The position numbers were made by a program, and so were the translations under genes. The notes under the pieces are model-generated. The model was not told the origin of the DNA. It was given only the letters and a program-made list of their open reading frames with translations, and did not search any database. Of a DNA stretch of 33,123 bases, positions 15,489 through 22,030 are shown piece by piece. Source of the DNA: Peptoniphilaceae bacterium. GTDB lineage: Bacteria; Bacillota; Clostridia; Tissierellales; Peptoniphilaceae. The first letter of the stretch is position 1; each line of letters starts with the position of its first letter. The stretch lies in the NCBI GenBank assembly GCA_030152565.1, contig JASLJE010000041.1, positions 1 through 33,123 of the forward strand. The letters are read 5' to 3'.

Positions 15489-15755
15489 TTAAGCTAATAA
15501 ATCCTTTAAGTCTGGATTTTTTTCAAAGTATCTTACTGAATAAGAACAAACTGGCTTAACCTTGTATTCATTTTCTTTAGCATGTTCTATAACTGCCTTA
15601 GTAAGTTCTGCAGCATAGCCTCTTCCACCAAATTCTTTTTTTACAACTGTTGAGTCCATACTGATTACTCCATCAACTAAACTTGTTTTTAAGTATCCAT
15701 CTGGATCAGCATAGTCCCCTATATAAAATAAATTGTCTTTATAATTAATTACCAT
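15489..15755 (-). CDS. YjdJ-type small GNAT N-acetyltransferase
   Basis: 88 residues from the ATG at 15755; the ATG two codons earlier abuts AGGAGG with no spacing and is less likely. This is the minimal single-domain GNAT type: ISMDSTVVKKEFGGRGYAAELTKAV (cited for position, residues about 33-57) contains the acetyl-CoA loop FGGRGYAAEL, followed by KVKPVCSYSVRYFEKNPDLKDL with the conserved P-x-C-x-Y and late hydrophobic end. Homologues are small acetyl-CoA binding proteins without firm substrates. A hairpin AGTAT-CACA-ATACT abuts the ribosome binding site. Confidence 0.88.
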   Translation of the reverse strand: MVINYKDNLFYIGDYADPDGYLKTSLVDGVISMDSTVVKKEFGGRGYAAELTKAVIEHAKENEYKVKPVCSYSVRYFEKNPDLKDLLA

Positions 15756-15819
15756 ATTCATCCTCCTAGTATTGTGATACTTATTTATTACCCCTTATAT
15801 TAGATTATAATCATATAGC

Positions 15820-16065
15820 CTATAAAGTAAGAAGCAATAAAATTATCACGCCTGGTATACCAAAAAATCCAGCTACCAAGGAATTAATAAAATTAATTTC
15901 CAAAGTAGTTGAAAAAATACTTCCTACCAGGTTGAAAACTAATAATAAGATTATACCGGAAATACTATTTATCACTAGCTTGCTAATTACCTTAACTGAT
16001 ACAGAAAGTATCTTTAGTAGGCCAACTAATAATAAGATTCCTAAAAGTCCTGCTATAATTATCAT
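15820..16065 (-). CDS. BofA-family membrane protein (pro-sigma-K processing inhibitor family)
   Basis: 81 residues with two or three hydrophobic segments: an N-terminal helix IIIAGLLGILLLVGLLKIL, a middle helix SGIILLLVFNLVGSIF, and the C-terminal NSLVAGFFGIPGVIILLLL, where the GIPG turn is the BofA family hallmark. In Bacillus BofA holds the SpoIVFB protease inactive in the forespore membrane. The frame can start at a TTG (16071), but AAGGAG is spaced correctly only for the ATG at 16065. No other sporulation gene is in the window, so a non-sporulation role or a relic is possible. Confidence 0.82.
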   Translation of the reverse strand: MIIIAGLLGILLLVGLLKILSVSVKVISKLVINSISGIILLLVFNLVGSIFSTTLEINFINSLVAGFFGIPGVIILLLLTL

Positions 16066-16091
16066 AAACAACTCCTTCTCTATTTTTCTTA

Positions 16092-16097
16092 ATTATA
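16092..16097 (-). promoter_or_regulatory. -10 element for bofA
   Basis: A TATAAT on the minus strand 27 bases before the bofA start; 17 bases upstream is TTTAAT, a poor -35. Likely a promoter because no terminator or other signal separates bofA from the gene before it, but read-through is also possible. Confidence 0.5.
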
Positions 16098-16136
16098 TAG
16101 CATAAGAGCCTATAATTAAATTAAACTACAAAATAG

Positions 16137-17861
16137 TTAGAATTGTACATGTTTTTCAATTAAATCATTTCTAGACCTTAATTTATCTTCTAGTTTTTTC
16201 TTAAGTCTTATAATTTCCTTGTTTACCTTAATGTATTCCTCTACAAAGTGTTCCTGGTCAAGAGGGCTTAGCTTAGGTATTCTTAGGGTCTTTAAGTCCT
16301 TCATACTAATATTTTTTATAGACGATCCCTTGGATAACTCTTCCAACCTTACCTGGCCTTCATGGCTTTCCAAATAGGCCTTAATAAAGTGTGGGCTAAC
16401 CTTGGTCTCATCAACCTTAATTATATAAAGGTTTCCATTGGCTAAAATCTTCTTACCCTTTAAATCCTCTCCTATGGCCACCTTAAAAGGACTACCATTT
16501 TTAGATAAAAGAATATCATTTTCTTCTATGATAAACTTCTCATACTCTTCGTCTATTCTCATCAGGTTCAATAGCTTATTGTCTATTAGACCATCATTTA
16601 TATTTTGAATCATAAGGTACTTGTATTTACTCTCCTTGGCAGTTGATAGTTCATCTATCTCTCTGGAAGTTATAGATGCCCCTCTCTTGATAGAACTTAT
16701 AAGACTATCAAATCTTATGTCATTTTCCCTTGGAACAACTTGATTTAAGTAGGCTCTAGGAGATAAATTATAGTCCTCATCTATTTGGTCATAGTTTACA
16801 AAACATCCTATACTGGTATCATTGTGGTAGTTAAATATAATCTCTTCCACATCCTTATTATTTAGGACATTAAGCCTTCTTTGGGCCGTATAAATTTCTC
16901 CCGCATCAAGAAGCCTTATCTTATCATTGCCATGACTTAATATTAAAAGACTCACTGGCATATTGTACATACTGTAAAGCTTTTCTGGCAGGGTTACTAC
17001 CCCTTCTATAAAGCCATTTTCTATAAAGTATTGTCTAACCTCTATATCGGAATCGTTCCATATACCTGAATTTGACATGACCACTATGGCCCTACCACCT
17101 TCAGCCAAGGCATCCATAACAGCCAGATTATAAATCCAGTCTGCTGAAACATTTCTCTTTTGATTTAAGAGTATCTTATACCTATCCTTTCTCCTGTTAA
17201 CCTGGGAATATACTTGAGTATAATTTCCATTTAAAGGATAATTGGCAAAAATTTTATCATATTTTTGATTATAGGCCAACTTAAGAGGGTCGTCTAAAAG
17301 ATAATCAACCTCCATGTTTAAAACATACTTTCTTAAACTAGCTATAATATAATTATTTTTCTCACTTTCTACTCCATAATAGCTATTGCTAGAAGAACTA
17401 TCATAAACTTCTAAAATAAAGTCTCCTAGTCCAGAGTATAAATTCATTATTCTATCATTTTCTTCTATATCTAATAGTTCAACTACTAAGTCGATAATTC
17501 CTAGTGGTGTGGTGTTTTCATGAACTTTTGAAAAAACTGTATCATAGCCAAAAAACAAGTAGGACTTAATTTCTTCAATACTATACTTATTTATTAATTT
17601 ATTGATTTCCCTGTCGTATTTTTCAATACCTTCGAGAAGCTTTTCCTTGGTAATCTCCTCCATTTCCCTATCCATAACATAGCTGTAAAGTTGGTCGAGA
17701 TTATCAAAGTCATATTTTTTCATAGTGTGCATAAGAACAGAAATTATTAGAGAACGGTGATAAACATGATCGTGATTATATTTTTTTATTTCCCTAAATA
17801 AATCTTCCTTGTATTCAATGTGACTCATCTTCTTTAATTTAATAAAATCAATTCTATCCAT
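16137..17861 (-). CDS. Orphan HsdM-like protein with degenerate methyltransferase motifs fused to an HsdS-like recognition domain
   Basis: 574 residues from the ATG at 17861 (GGAGGATTTT directly upstream; an ATG at 17873 precedes this site). Region 1-120 is helical, like the HsdM N-terminus. Region 120-350 follows the gamma-class N6-adenine methyltransferase layout: TPLGIIDLVVELL, then motif I as NLYSGLGDFIL instead of DPACGSGGFL, then motif IV as ANYPLNGNY instead of NPPF, and AEGGRAIVVMSNSGIW with LPEKLYSMYNMPVSLLIL as in HsdM. Region 420-574 resembles one HsdS half: IQNINDGLIDNKL, ENDILLSKNGSPFKVAI, NGNLYIIKVD, LKTLRIPKLSPLDQEHFVE, and a coiled coil to the C-terminus. No HsdR or separate HsdS is nearby. 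The NYPL change predicts weak or no methylation; a sequence-specific DNA-binding role is inferred. Confidence 0.78.
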   Translation of the reverse strand: MDRIDFIKLKKMSHIEYKEDLFREIKKYNHDHVYHRSLIISVLMHTMKKYDFDNLDQLYSYVMDREMEEITKEKLLEGIEKYDREINKLINKYSIEEIKSYLFFGYDTVFSKVHENTTPLGIIDLVVELLDIEENDRIMNLYSGLGDFILEVYDSSSSNSYYGVESEKNNYIIASLRKYVLNMEVDYLLDDPLKLAYNQKYDKIFANYPLNGNYTQVYSQVNRRKDRYKILLNQKRNVSADWIYNLAVMDALAEGGRAIVVMSNSGIWNDSDIEVRQYFIENGFIEGVVTLPEKLYSMYNMPVSLLILSHGNDKIRLLDAGEIYTAQRRLNVLNNKDVEEIIFNYHNDTSIGCFVNYDQIDEDYNLSPRAYLNQVVPRENDIRFDSLISSIKRGASITSREIDELSTAKESKYKYLMIQNINDGLIDNKLLNLMRIDEEYEKFIIEENDILLSKNGSPFKVAIGEDLKGKKILANGNLYIIKVDETKVSPHFIKAYLESHEGQVRLEELSKGSSIKNISMKDLKTLRIPKLSPLDQEHFVEEYIKVNKEIIRLKKKLEDKLRSRNDLIEKHVQF

Positions 17862-17908
17862 AAAATCCTCCATCCTATAAAGTTATTGTAAACCTTTTCC
17901 CTAAATAA

Positions 17909-17930
17909 TTCATTATTTATTCATTATTTT
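17909..17930. repeat. Tandem 11-bp direct repeat upstream of the HsdM-like gene
   Basis: TTCATTATTTA followed at once by TTCATTATTTT, one helical turn apart, in the 149-base divergent space between the HsdM-like gene and the thioesterase. It could be a protein-binding site or low-complexity AT sequence. Confidence 0.5.
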
Positions 17931-17957
17931 TATAGTTTTATTACATATAATTAAAAT

Positions 17958-17986
17958 TTGTAATATTTCCCCATATATTATAGAAT
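17958..17986 (+). promoter_or_regulatory. Promoter for the hotdog thioesterase
   Basis: TTGTAA (17958-17963), 17-nt spacer, TAGAAT (17981-17986), 25 bases before the ATG. The divergent space shows no equally good promoter on the minus strand. Confidence 0.7.
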
Positions 17987-18010
17987 CTTATTATATTTTA
18001 GAGGTGATAT

Positions 18011-18436
18011 ATGAAAACAAAATTTAGAGACGACTTAAGTGAAAATACTAAAGAACTATTAAACCAGGTTAGCAAAACTCTTTGCATGAATAGCCTAGAG
18101 ATTGTCGAAGCTGGCAAGGGATATATCCTAGCCAGAACTAAGGTAAATGAGTTATCAAAAAACCCCCATGGAAATATACATGGAGGAATTATTTTTACCC
18201 TAATGGATACCTGTGCTGGTACTGCCGCATCCACCTTTGGATATAAGGTTGTTACCTTAAACTCTAGCATTAACTTTATCAAGGGTCTATCCAGAGGCTA
18301 TCTATATGCCAGACCTGAAATTATCCACCATGGCAGAACTACCATAGTGGTAAATGTTAAGGCTACTGATGAAGATGATAATCTTATAGCAACTGGTAGT
18401 TTTACCATGTTTGTCCTAGAAAAAAGAGAAGACTAG
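18011..18436 (+). CDS. PaaI-family hotdog-fold acyl-CoA thioesterase
   Basis: 141 residues, the normal size for single-hotdog thioesterases. The signature NPHGNIHGGIIFTLMDTCAG carries the HGG turn and the Asp that begins the central helix, as in PaaI enzymes that hydrolyse aryl- and acyl-CoA thioesters. LNSSINFIKG and GRTTIVVNVKATDEDDNLIA cover the later beta strands. AGAGGTGAT precedes the ATG. It is transcribed alone from its own promoter and ends at a strong terminator, divergent from the HsdM-like gene. The substrate is not indicated. Confidence 0.9.
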   Translation: MKTKFRDDLSENTKELLNQVSKTLCMNSLEIVEAGKGYILARTKVNELSKNPHGNIHGGIIFTLMDTCAGTAASTFGYKVVTLNSSINFIKGLSRGYLYARPEIIHHGRTTIVVNVKATDEDDNLIATGSFTMFVLEKRED

Positions 18437-18462
18437 GCATGGTAATCTATAAGATTAAACTT

Positions 18463-18493
18463 AAACCAGAGATATCTTATCTCTGGTTTTTCT
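18463..18493 (+). terminator. Terminator between the thioesterase and degV (probably bidirectional)
   Basis: AAACCAGAGAT / ATCTCTGGTTT stem with a short loop, followed on the plus strand by TTTTTCTT. The genes converge here, and the same stem could stop degV transcripts on the minus strand, although the tail there is poorer. Confidence 0.85.
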
Positions 18494-18522
18494 TAGCTCT
18501 TATTTAACTTACTTTATAGTTT

Positions 18523-19374
18523 CTACTTTATCTTTACTATGGAAACTCCTATACTATCAGGTCCTGCATGGACTCCCAAAACTGATGTTAATTGTTCTTC
18601 CATATAAATATCAGCCCTATCTACATAGGATCCTAGTTCATTTTTTAATTTTTCACAGGCCTCAGCATTATTACTATGGTAAAGACCTATACAGTAGTGA
18701 CTATCTCCAATTGCTTCTAAATCTTCTATTATCCTTGCTAAAAAGGCCTTTCTAGCTCTTGCTGTTCCCCTTTCCTTGGAAACCACATTTAAGCTTCCAT
18801 CATCCTTTACTTCTAAAAGAGGCTTCACCCTAATAAATCCACCTAGGGCTGCATTTAACTTGCTGATCCTTCCCCCCTTCATCAGGTAGTGTAGGGTATC
18901 TAGTAGGACATAACTCTTGGTATCTTTCAAAAGACTATTTACATAGTTTATTATTTCCTCACTTGTTTTTCCCTCTTCAACCATTTCCTTGGCCTTTAGG
19001 GCTAAAAATCCATTGGTCATACCAACTGCCCTACTATCAATAATATGTATTGGGGCATCAAATTCCTTGGCTACTAGATTAAGTAGGTTATACATACCAC
19101 TAAGTTCATTGGCTACAGATATAAATATTATTTCGTCATGATCCTTTAATATATCCTTGAAAAAGTCTTCTACATAGCTAGGTGATGGTACACCTGTTCT
19201 TGGAAGGACCTTGTCCATGCCCTCATAGAGTTCCTTAGGACTAATTTCTATCAAATCTAAGAGACTTTCATCCCCCATATTTATGGCAAAGGGCAGTAGG
19301 TAAAGCCCACTTTCTTTAGCCTTTTCTAAGCTGATGTTAGATGCAGTATCAACTGCTATAGCTATCTTATTCAT
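18523..19374 (-). CDS. DegV/FakB family fatty-acid-binding protein
   Basis: FakB proteins present a bound exogenous fatty acid to FakA kinase, giving acyl-phosphate for PlsX/PlsY. The 283 residues match the family. Key segments are AVDTASNIS at the start, PRTGVPSPSYVEDF (the TSxPS-type fatty-acid carboxylate loop), ISVANELSGMYNL, HIIDSRAVGMTNGF, LHYLMKGGRISKL (the LxxGGRI motif) and the C-terminal HAGPDSIGVSI. The TG-VPSPS spelling differs slightly from TSQPS. It starts nine bases after a DUF1836 gene, a pairing often seen in Firmicutes. A fakA gene is not in the window, although plsY is 4 kb away. Confidence 0.92.
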   Translation of the reverse strand: MNKIAIAVDTASNISLEKAKESGLYLLPFAINMGDESLLDLIEISPKELYEGMDKVLPRTGVPSPSYVEDFFKDILKDHDEIIFISVANELSGMYNLLNLVAKEFDAPIHIIDSRAVGMTNGFLALKAKEMVEEGKTSEEIINYVNSLLKDTKSYVLLDTLHYLMKGGRISKLNAALGGFIRVKPLLEVKDDGSLNVVSKERGTARARKAFLARIIEDLEAIGDSHYCIGLYHSNNAEACEKLKNELGSYVDRADIYMEEQLTSVLGVHAGPDSIGVSIVKIK

Positions 19375-19383
19375 TTCTCCTCC

Positions 19384-19866
19384 TTAGTCTTCTATCATCA
19401 TTTTTAATAGAAGTTTCCCCGCAATAGTTTTGCATAAAATTTCTATTGCTATATATTTAGTCTCAATGGTTTTCTCCTCAAAATAATAACTTTCTTTTCT
19501 CCTAACATTCATGTCGATTTCTAGAAAATTATCATGTAAGACCTCCACAAAGGCATTGTAGGCATTTTCCATGTCCCTATGGTCTAGTATTTGATTGATT
19601 CCCCTATCTATTTCTCCAATCTCTAAAACATACTTAGACAGGCTAATAACTATTAATCTAGCCAGGGCATCTTTTTTATATTTCTTGTTTATAGGCTTGT
19701 CTATAAAACCTTTTTTTACATAGTTTTGTATCATGTTCTTGGTTATTATGGTGGATTCTTTACAAATAGGATCTAGAACCTGTTTAATGTAACTTATGAC
19801 CTGGTTCAAGTAGAGATCCATATCCGGTAAGTCCTCCCATCTAGGTAATTTATAAGTAAAATCCAT
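19384..19866 (-). CDS. DUF1836 domain protein (putative regulator)
   Basis: 160 residues with the DUF1836 pattern: LPRWEDLPDMDLYLNQVISY near the N-terminus, TIITKNMIQNYVKKGFIDKP (a helix-turn-helix-like segment with TxxMIxNYVK), KKYKKDALARLIVISLSKYVL, and an alpha-helical tail. The family is thought to be winged-helix/MerR-like DNA binding, without a known ligand. AAAGGAG precedes the ATG and the gene is followed after nine bases by degV. A palindrome at the predicted start of transcription (19882-19898) may be its own operator. Function is inferred only. Confidence 0.85.
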   Translation of the reverse strand: MDFTYKLPRWEDLPDMDLYLNQVISYIKQVLDPICKESTIITKNMIQNYVKKGFIDKPINKKYKKDALARLIVISLSKYVLEIGEIDRGINQILDHRDMENAYNAFVEVLHDNFLEIDMNVRRKESYYFEEKTIETKYIAIEILCKTIAGKLLLKMMIED

Positions 19867-19881
19867 TTAGGCTCCTTTCAC

Positions 19882-19898
19882 ATGGTTCTGAAAACCAT
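19882..19898 (-). promoter_or_regulatory. Palindrome at the DUF1836-degV transcript start, possible operator
   Basis: ATGGTTCTGAAAACCAT has 6-bp perfect arms (ATGGTT/AACCAT) around five bases, and overlaps the last two bases of the TATAAT element. This position suits an autoregulatory site for DUF1836. Confidence 0.5.
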
Positions 19899-19924
19899 TA
19901 TACAGGTTTTTAAAGATTTTACAA
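19897..19924 (-). promoter_or_regulatory. Promoter for DUF1836-degV
   Basis: Minus strand TTGTAA (19919-19924), 16-nt spacer, TATAAT (19897-19902) with TG directly before it. It lies right after the T-run of the previous terminator. Confidence 0.72.
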
Positions 19925-19928
19925 CTAT

Positions 19929-19950
19929 AAAAAAAAGAGCATAAGCTCTT
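19929..19950 (-). terminator. Terminator of the 223-residue unknown gene
   Basis: AAGAGC-TTAT-GCTCTT on the minus strand, followed by eight T. The stem begins inside the stop codon region of the upstream gene (19949-19951). Confidence 0.82.
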
Positions 19951-20620
19951 AATTTTCTCCTATAACCTTCATCAACCTAATATTTCCGTCTACTTGATAA
20001 AGCTCTAGTGCTATTTCATCATTTAATTTAATATTAAAATCTTCACTTACTTCAGTTATAACCTTGCCTACTACTCCTCTTTCTGTAAGGGCCATAGATC
20101 TTACCCAAAGTCCTTCTAGTTTTTTATTTTGGGCATCAAAAACATAGGCTTCTAGGTCATCACCATAGATAAAGTGTCTGAAGGGATCCAATTGGGTTTG
20201 GTATCTAACCGCTTCTAATTCTTCACTTATTAGATTTAGTTCATTTATTTGAACAGCCCTGTCAACATATCTTAACATGTCGTCTGGGTCAAGCTTTGGT
20301 ATATCACCATTTAAGTTAAATAAATCATCCAATCTTAGGGTATGGTTTATATTTTTTTCCAAGGGACCATCATTAAAGCTTATCTTGCTTCTCTCATTTC
20401 CCTCTTCATCAATCTCATTACCTTGAAAATTAACCAAGGATAAAACATTAAAGCTCATTCCCTTGTCGTAATCCATATAGCCATAGCAAAGTAACCCATT
20501 CTCGTCACCCTTGGCCTTTACTCCATAGCCCTTGGTAAGAATTTCTAGGGTTTGCTTGTCCTCTATATATATTAAGTTTTTATAAAAATCTCTAAAATTA
20601 AATAGTTTTAGTGGTTTCAT
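19949..20620 (-). CDS. Conserved-looking protein of unknown function
   Basis: 223 residues, soluble, acidic, no signal peptide or membrane segment. GGAGG lies six to seven bases before the ATG and promoter and terminator flank it, so it is a real single-gene unit. The N-terminal half seems strand-rich (NLIYIEDKQTLEILTKGYGV, CYGYMDYDKGMSFNVL), the middle helical (DDMLRYVDRAVQINELNLI), and the end strand-rich (GVVGKVITEVSEDFNI, NIRLMKVIGE). I do not recognise the family or any catalytic motif. Confidence 0.72.
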   Translation of the reverse strand: MKPLKLFNFRDFYKNLIYIEDKQTLEILTKGYGVKAKGDENGLLCYGYMDYDKGMSFNVLSLVNFQGNEIDEEGNERSKISFNDGPLEKNINHTLRLDDLFNLNGDIPKLDPDDMLRYVDRAVQINELNLISEELEAVRYQTQLDPFRHFIYGDDLEAYVFDAQNKKLEGLWVRSMALTERGVVGKVITEVSEDFNIKLNDEIALELYQVDGNIRLMKVIGEN

Positions 20621-20646
20621 CTTCTACCTCCAATTATTATCTATTT

Positions 20647-20675
20647 ATTATAACATAAATAATAATTTTTAAGAA
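20647..20675 (-). promoter_or_regulatory. Promoter for the 223-residue unknown gene
   Basis: TATAAT (20647-20652) with an extended TG (TGTTATAAT) on the minus strand, 17-nt spacer, weak -35 TTCTTA (20670-20675) that overlaps the preceding terminator tail. Confidence 0.55.
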
Positions 20676-20690
20676 AAGGACTCTCGTCCT
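20672..20690 (-). terminator. Terminator of the pip operon
   Basis: Short stem AGGAC-GAGA-GTCCT on the minus strand followed by TTTTCTT, starting at the DUF296 stop codon. Confidence 0.6.
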
Positions 20691-21111
20691 AGTCAAAATC
20701 AATTAAGTTTATTCCGATTTCCTCGCTCATAGTCCTATTGGCATCACCCTTGATAACTTCTATAATAAATTCTCCTGTTACAGATATTATACAGGCATCC
20801 AGGTGGCCTCCTATTACCTTATTGTCTTTAGAAGCTAGATTAATATGAAGGTGGGTATAAACCTCCCCATCCTTTCTAGAAGCATTTCCTGTGACTGAGG
20901 TTATTTCAAAGCTATCAGTATATCTTCTAACATTATAGTTTTTAGATTTTTCATCAAAAAATCCTATTCTAACATTGTCCGTAGCTCCTATACCTGATAT
21001 TTTTGCCAATTGTACCTCTTCTTTTTCCAAGACCTTGGCTAGGGATCTAACTACCCCATCTCCCTTGTCCATTCTAACTACAATATAATCATCAAATCTT
21101 CTATAATCCAT
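20689..21111 (-). CDS. PPC/DUF296 domain protein
   Basis: 140 residues of the PPC (plants and prokaryotes conserved, DUF296) fold, a trimeric protein whose plant relatives carry AT-hooks. Typical segments are KVLEKEEVQLAKISGIGATDNVRIG, GEVYTHLHINLASKDNKVIGGHL with the conserved histidines of a possible metal site, and VTGEFIIEVIKG (cited in parts for location). Bacterial members are believed to bind DNA or small ligands, without a settled role. There is no AT-hook here. It is nine bases after pip and is the last gene of that operon. Confidence 0.88.
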   Translation of the reverse strand: MDYRRFDDYIVVRMDKGDGVVRSLAKVLEKEEVQLAKISGIGATDNVRIGFFDEKSKNYNVRRYTDSFEITSVTGNASRKDGEVYTHLHINLASKDNKVIGGHLDACIISVTGEFIIEVIKGDANRTMSEEIGINLIDFD

Positions 21112-21120
21112 AATTTCCTC

Positions 21121-22023
21121 CTATAGACGCTCCATTATTTCTACTAATTTCTTAAATGAAGTTTCTTCATATGGGCTGTGACCTGCCTGGTCTGTAATAT
21201 ATAACTCAACCTTCTTAAGCCTACTTGCTAATTCATAGGCTCCAACTGGTCTACAGTCAACATCATACCTGCCGTGAACTATATAGCTTGGTATATTTTC
21301 TATTTTTTCCACCCTATTTAAAATATAGTTGTCTTCTTCCCAGTGCATGTTATTGGCAAAGTAGTGGCACTCTAACATGGCCAAACTCACATCTGCATCT
21401 GTCACCTTCTTGTTTTCTATTTTCTTAGGAAGTAGGTTGACTATTGAGTTCTCCCAATCTGCCCATATTTTAGCTGCCTCATATTTTTTATCTCCAGGGC
21501 TGGTAAATATTTTATAGTAGCCAGCTACAAGGTCATTTCTTTCGTCCTCATCTATAAAGTCTCTAAACTTTTGAAAAACTTCCGGATAGAAATAGGATGC
21601 TCCATCTTGGTAAAGCCAACCTATGTCTTCTCTTCTTCCCAGGAAGATTCCCCTTAGAACCAGGGCCTCTACTCTTTCTGGATAATGAATGGCATAAACT
21701 AGAGCCAAGGTAGATCCATAGCTTCCACCAAAAACAACCCATTTATCTATTCCATATTCTTTTCTTATAACTTCCATATCTTCTACTGAATGAAAGACTG
21801 TATTGTTTTCTAGTGTGGCAAAGGGTTCACTCTGTCCACATCCTCTTTGGTCAAAGGCATAAACATCCCAATTATCCAGGTCAAAAAAGTCAAAGCTTCT
21901 ATCACTTATAGAGCCACCAGGCCCACCGTGTAAAAATATTACCTTTCTACCTTGGGGGTTACCCCTTCTGTAAACTGCTAATTTTTGACCTTGTCCAACT
22001 TCAAGTAATTTATCTATTTTCAT
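21121..22023 (-). CDS. pip: Proline iminopeptidase (alpha/beta hydrolase, peptidase S33)
   Basis: Cytoplasmic peptidase that removes N-terminal proline from peptides. The 300 residues have HGGPGG (oxyanion region), DQRGCGQS, GGSYGST with the nucleophile Ser, LVLRGIFLGR, which is specific to proline iminopeptidases, the acid in HGRYDVDCRP and the catalytic His in AGHSPYE. Length is slightly below the usual 310-320. Usually the nucleophile elbow reads GGSWGS; here Tyr replaces Trp. It starts eight bases after the WYL-like gene. The role fits an organism living on peptides. Confidence 0.92.
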   Translation of the reverse strand: MKIDKLLEVGQGQKLAVYRRGNPQGRKVIFLHGGPGGSISDRSFDFFDLDNWDVYAFDQRGCGQSEPFATLENNTVFHSVEDMEVIRKEYGIDKWVVFGGSYGSTLALVYAIHYPERVEALVLRGIFLGRREDIGWLYQDGASYFYPEVFQKFRDFIDEDERNDLVAGYYKIFTSPGDKKYEAAKIWADWENSIVNLLPKKIENKKVTDADVSLAMLECHYFANNMHWEEDNYILNRVEKIENIPSYIVHGRYDVDCRPVGAYELASRLKKVELYITDQAGHSPYEETSFKKLVEIMERL

Positions 22024-22030
22024 ACTACTC

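Noticed and set aside
16137..18010. A type I restriction-modification system
   Set aside because: Only one M/S-like gene is present, without HsdR or a separate HsdS, and its catalytic motifs are changed; calling it a working system is not supported.
17998..18282. Minus-strand open frame opposite the thioesterase
   Set aside because: Antisense to a well-supported hotdog gene; no binding site or family features.
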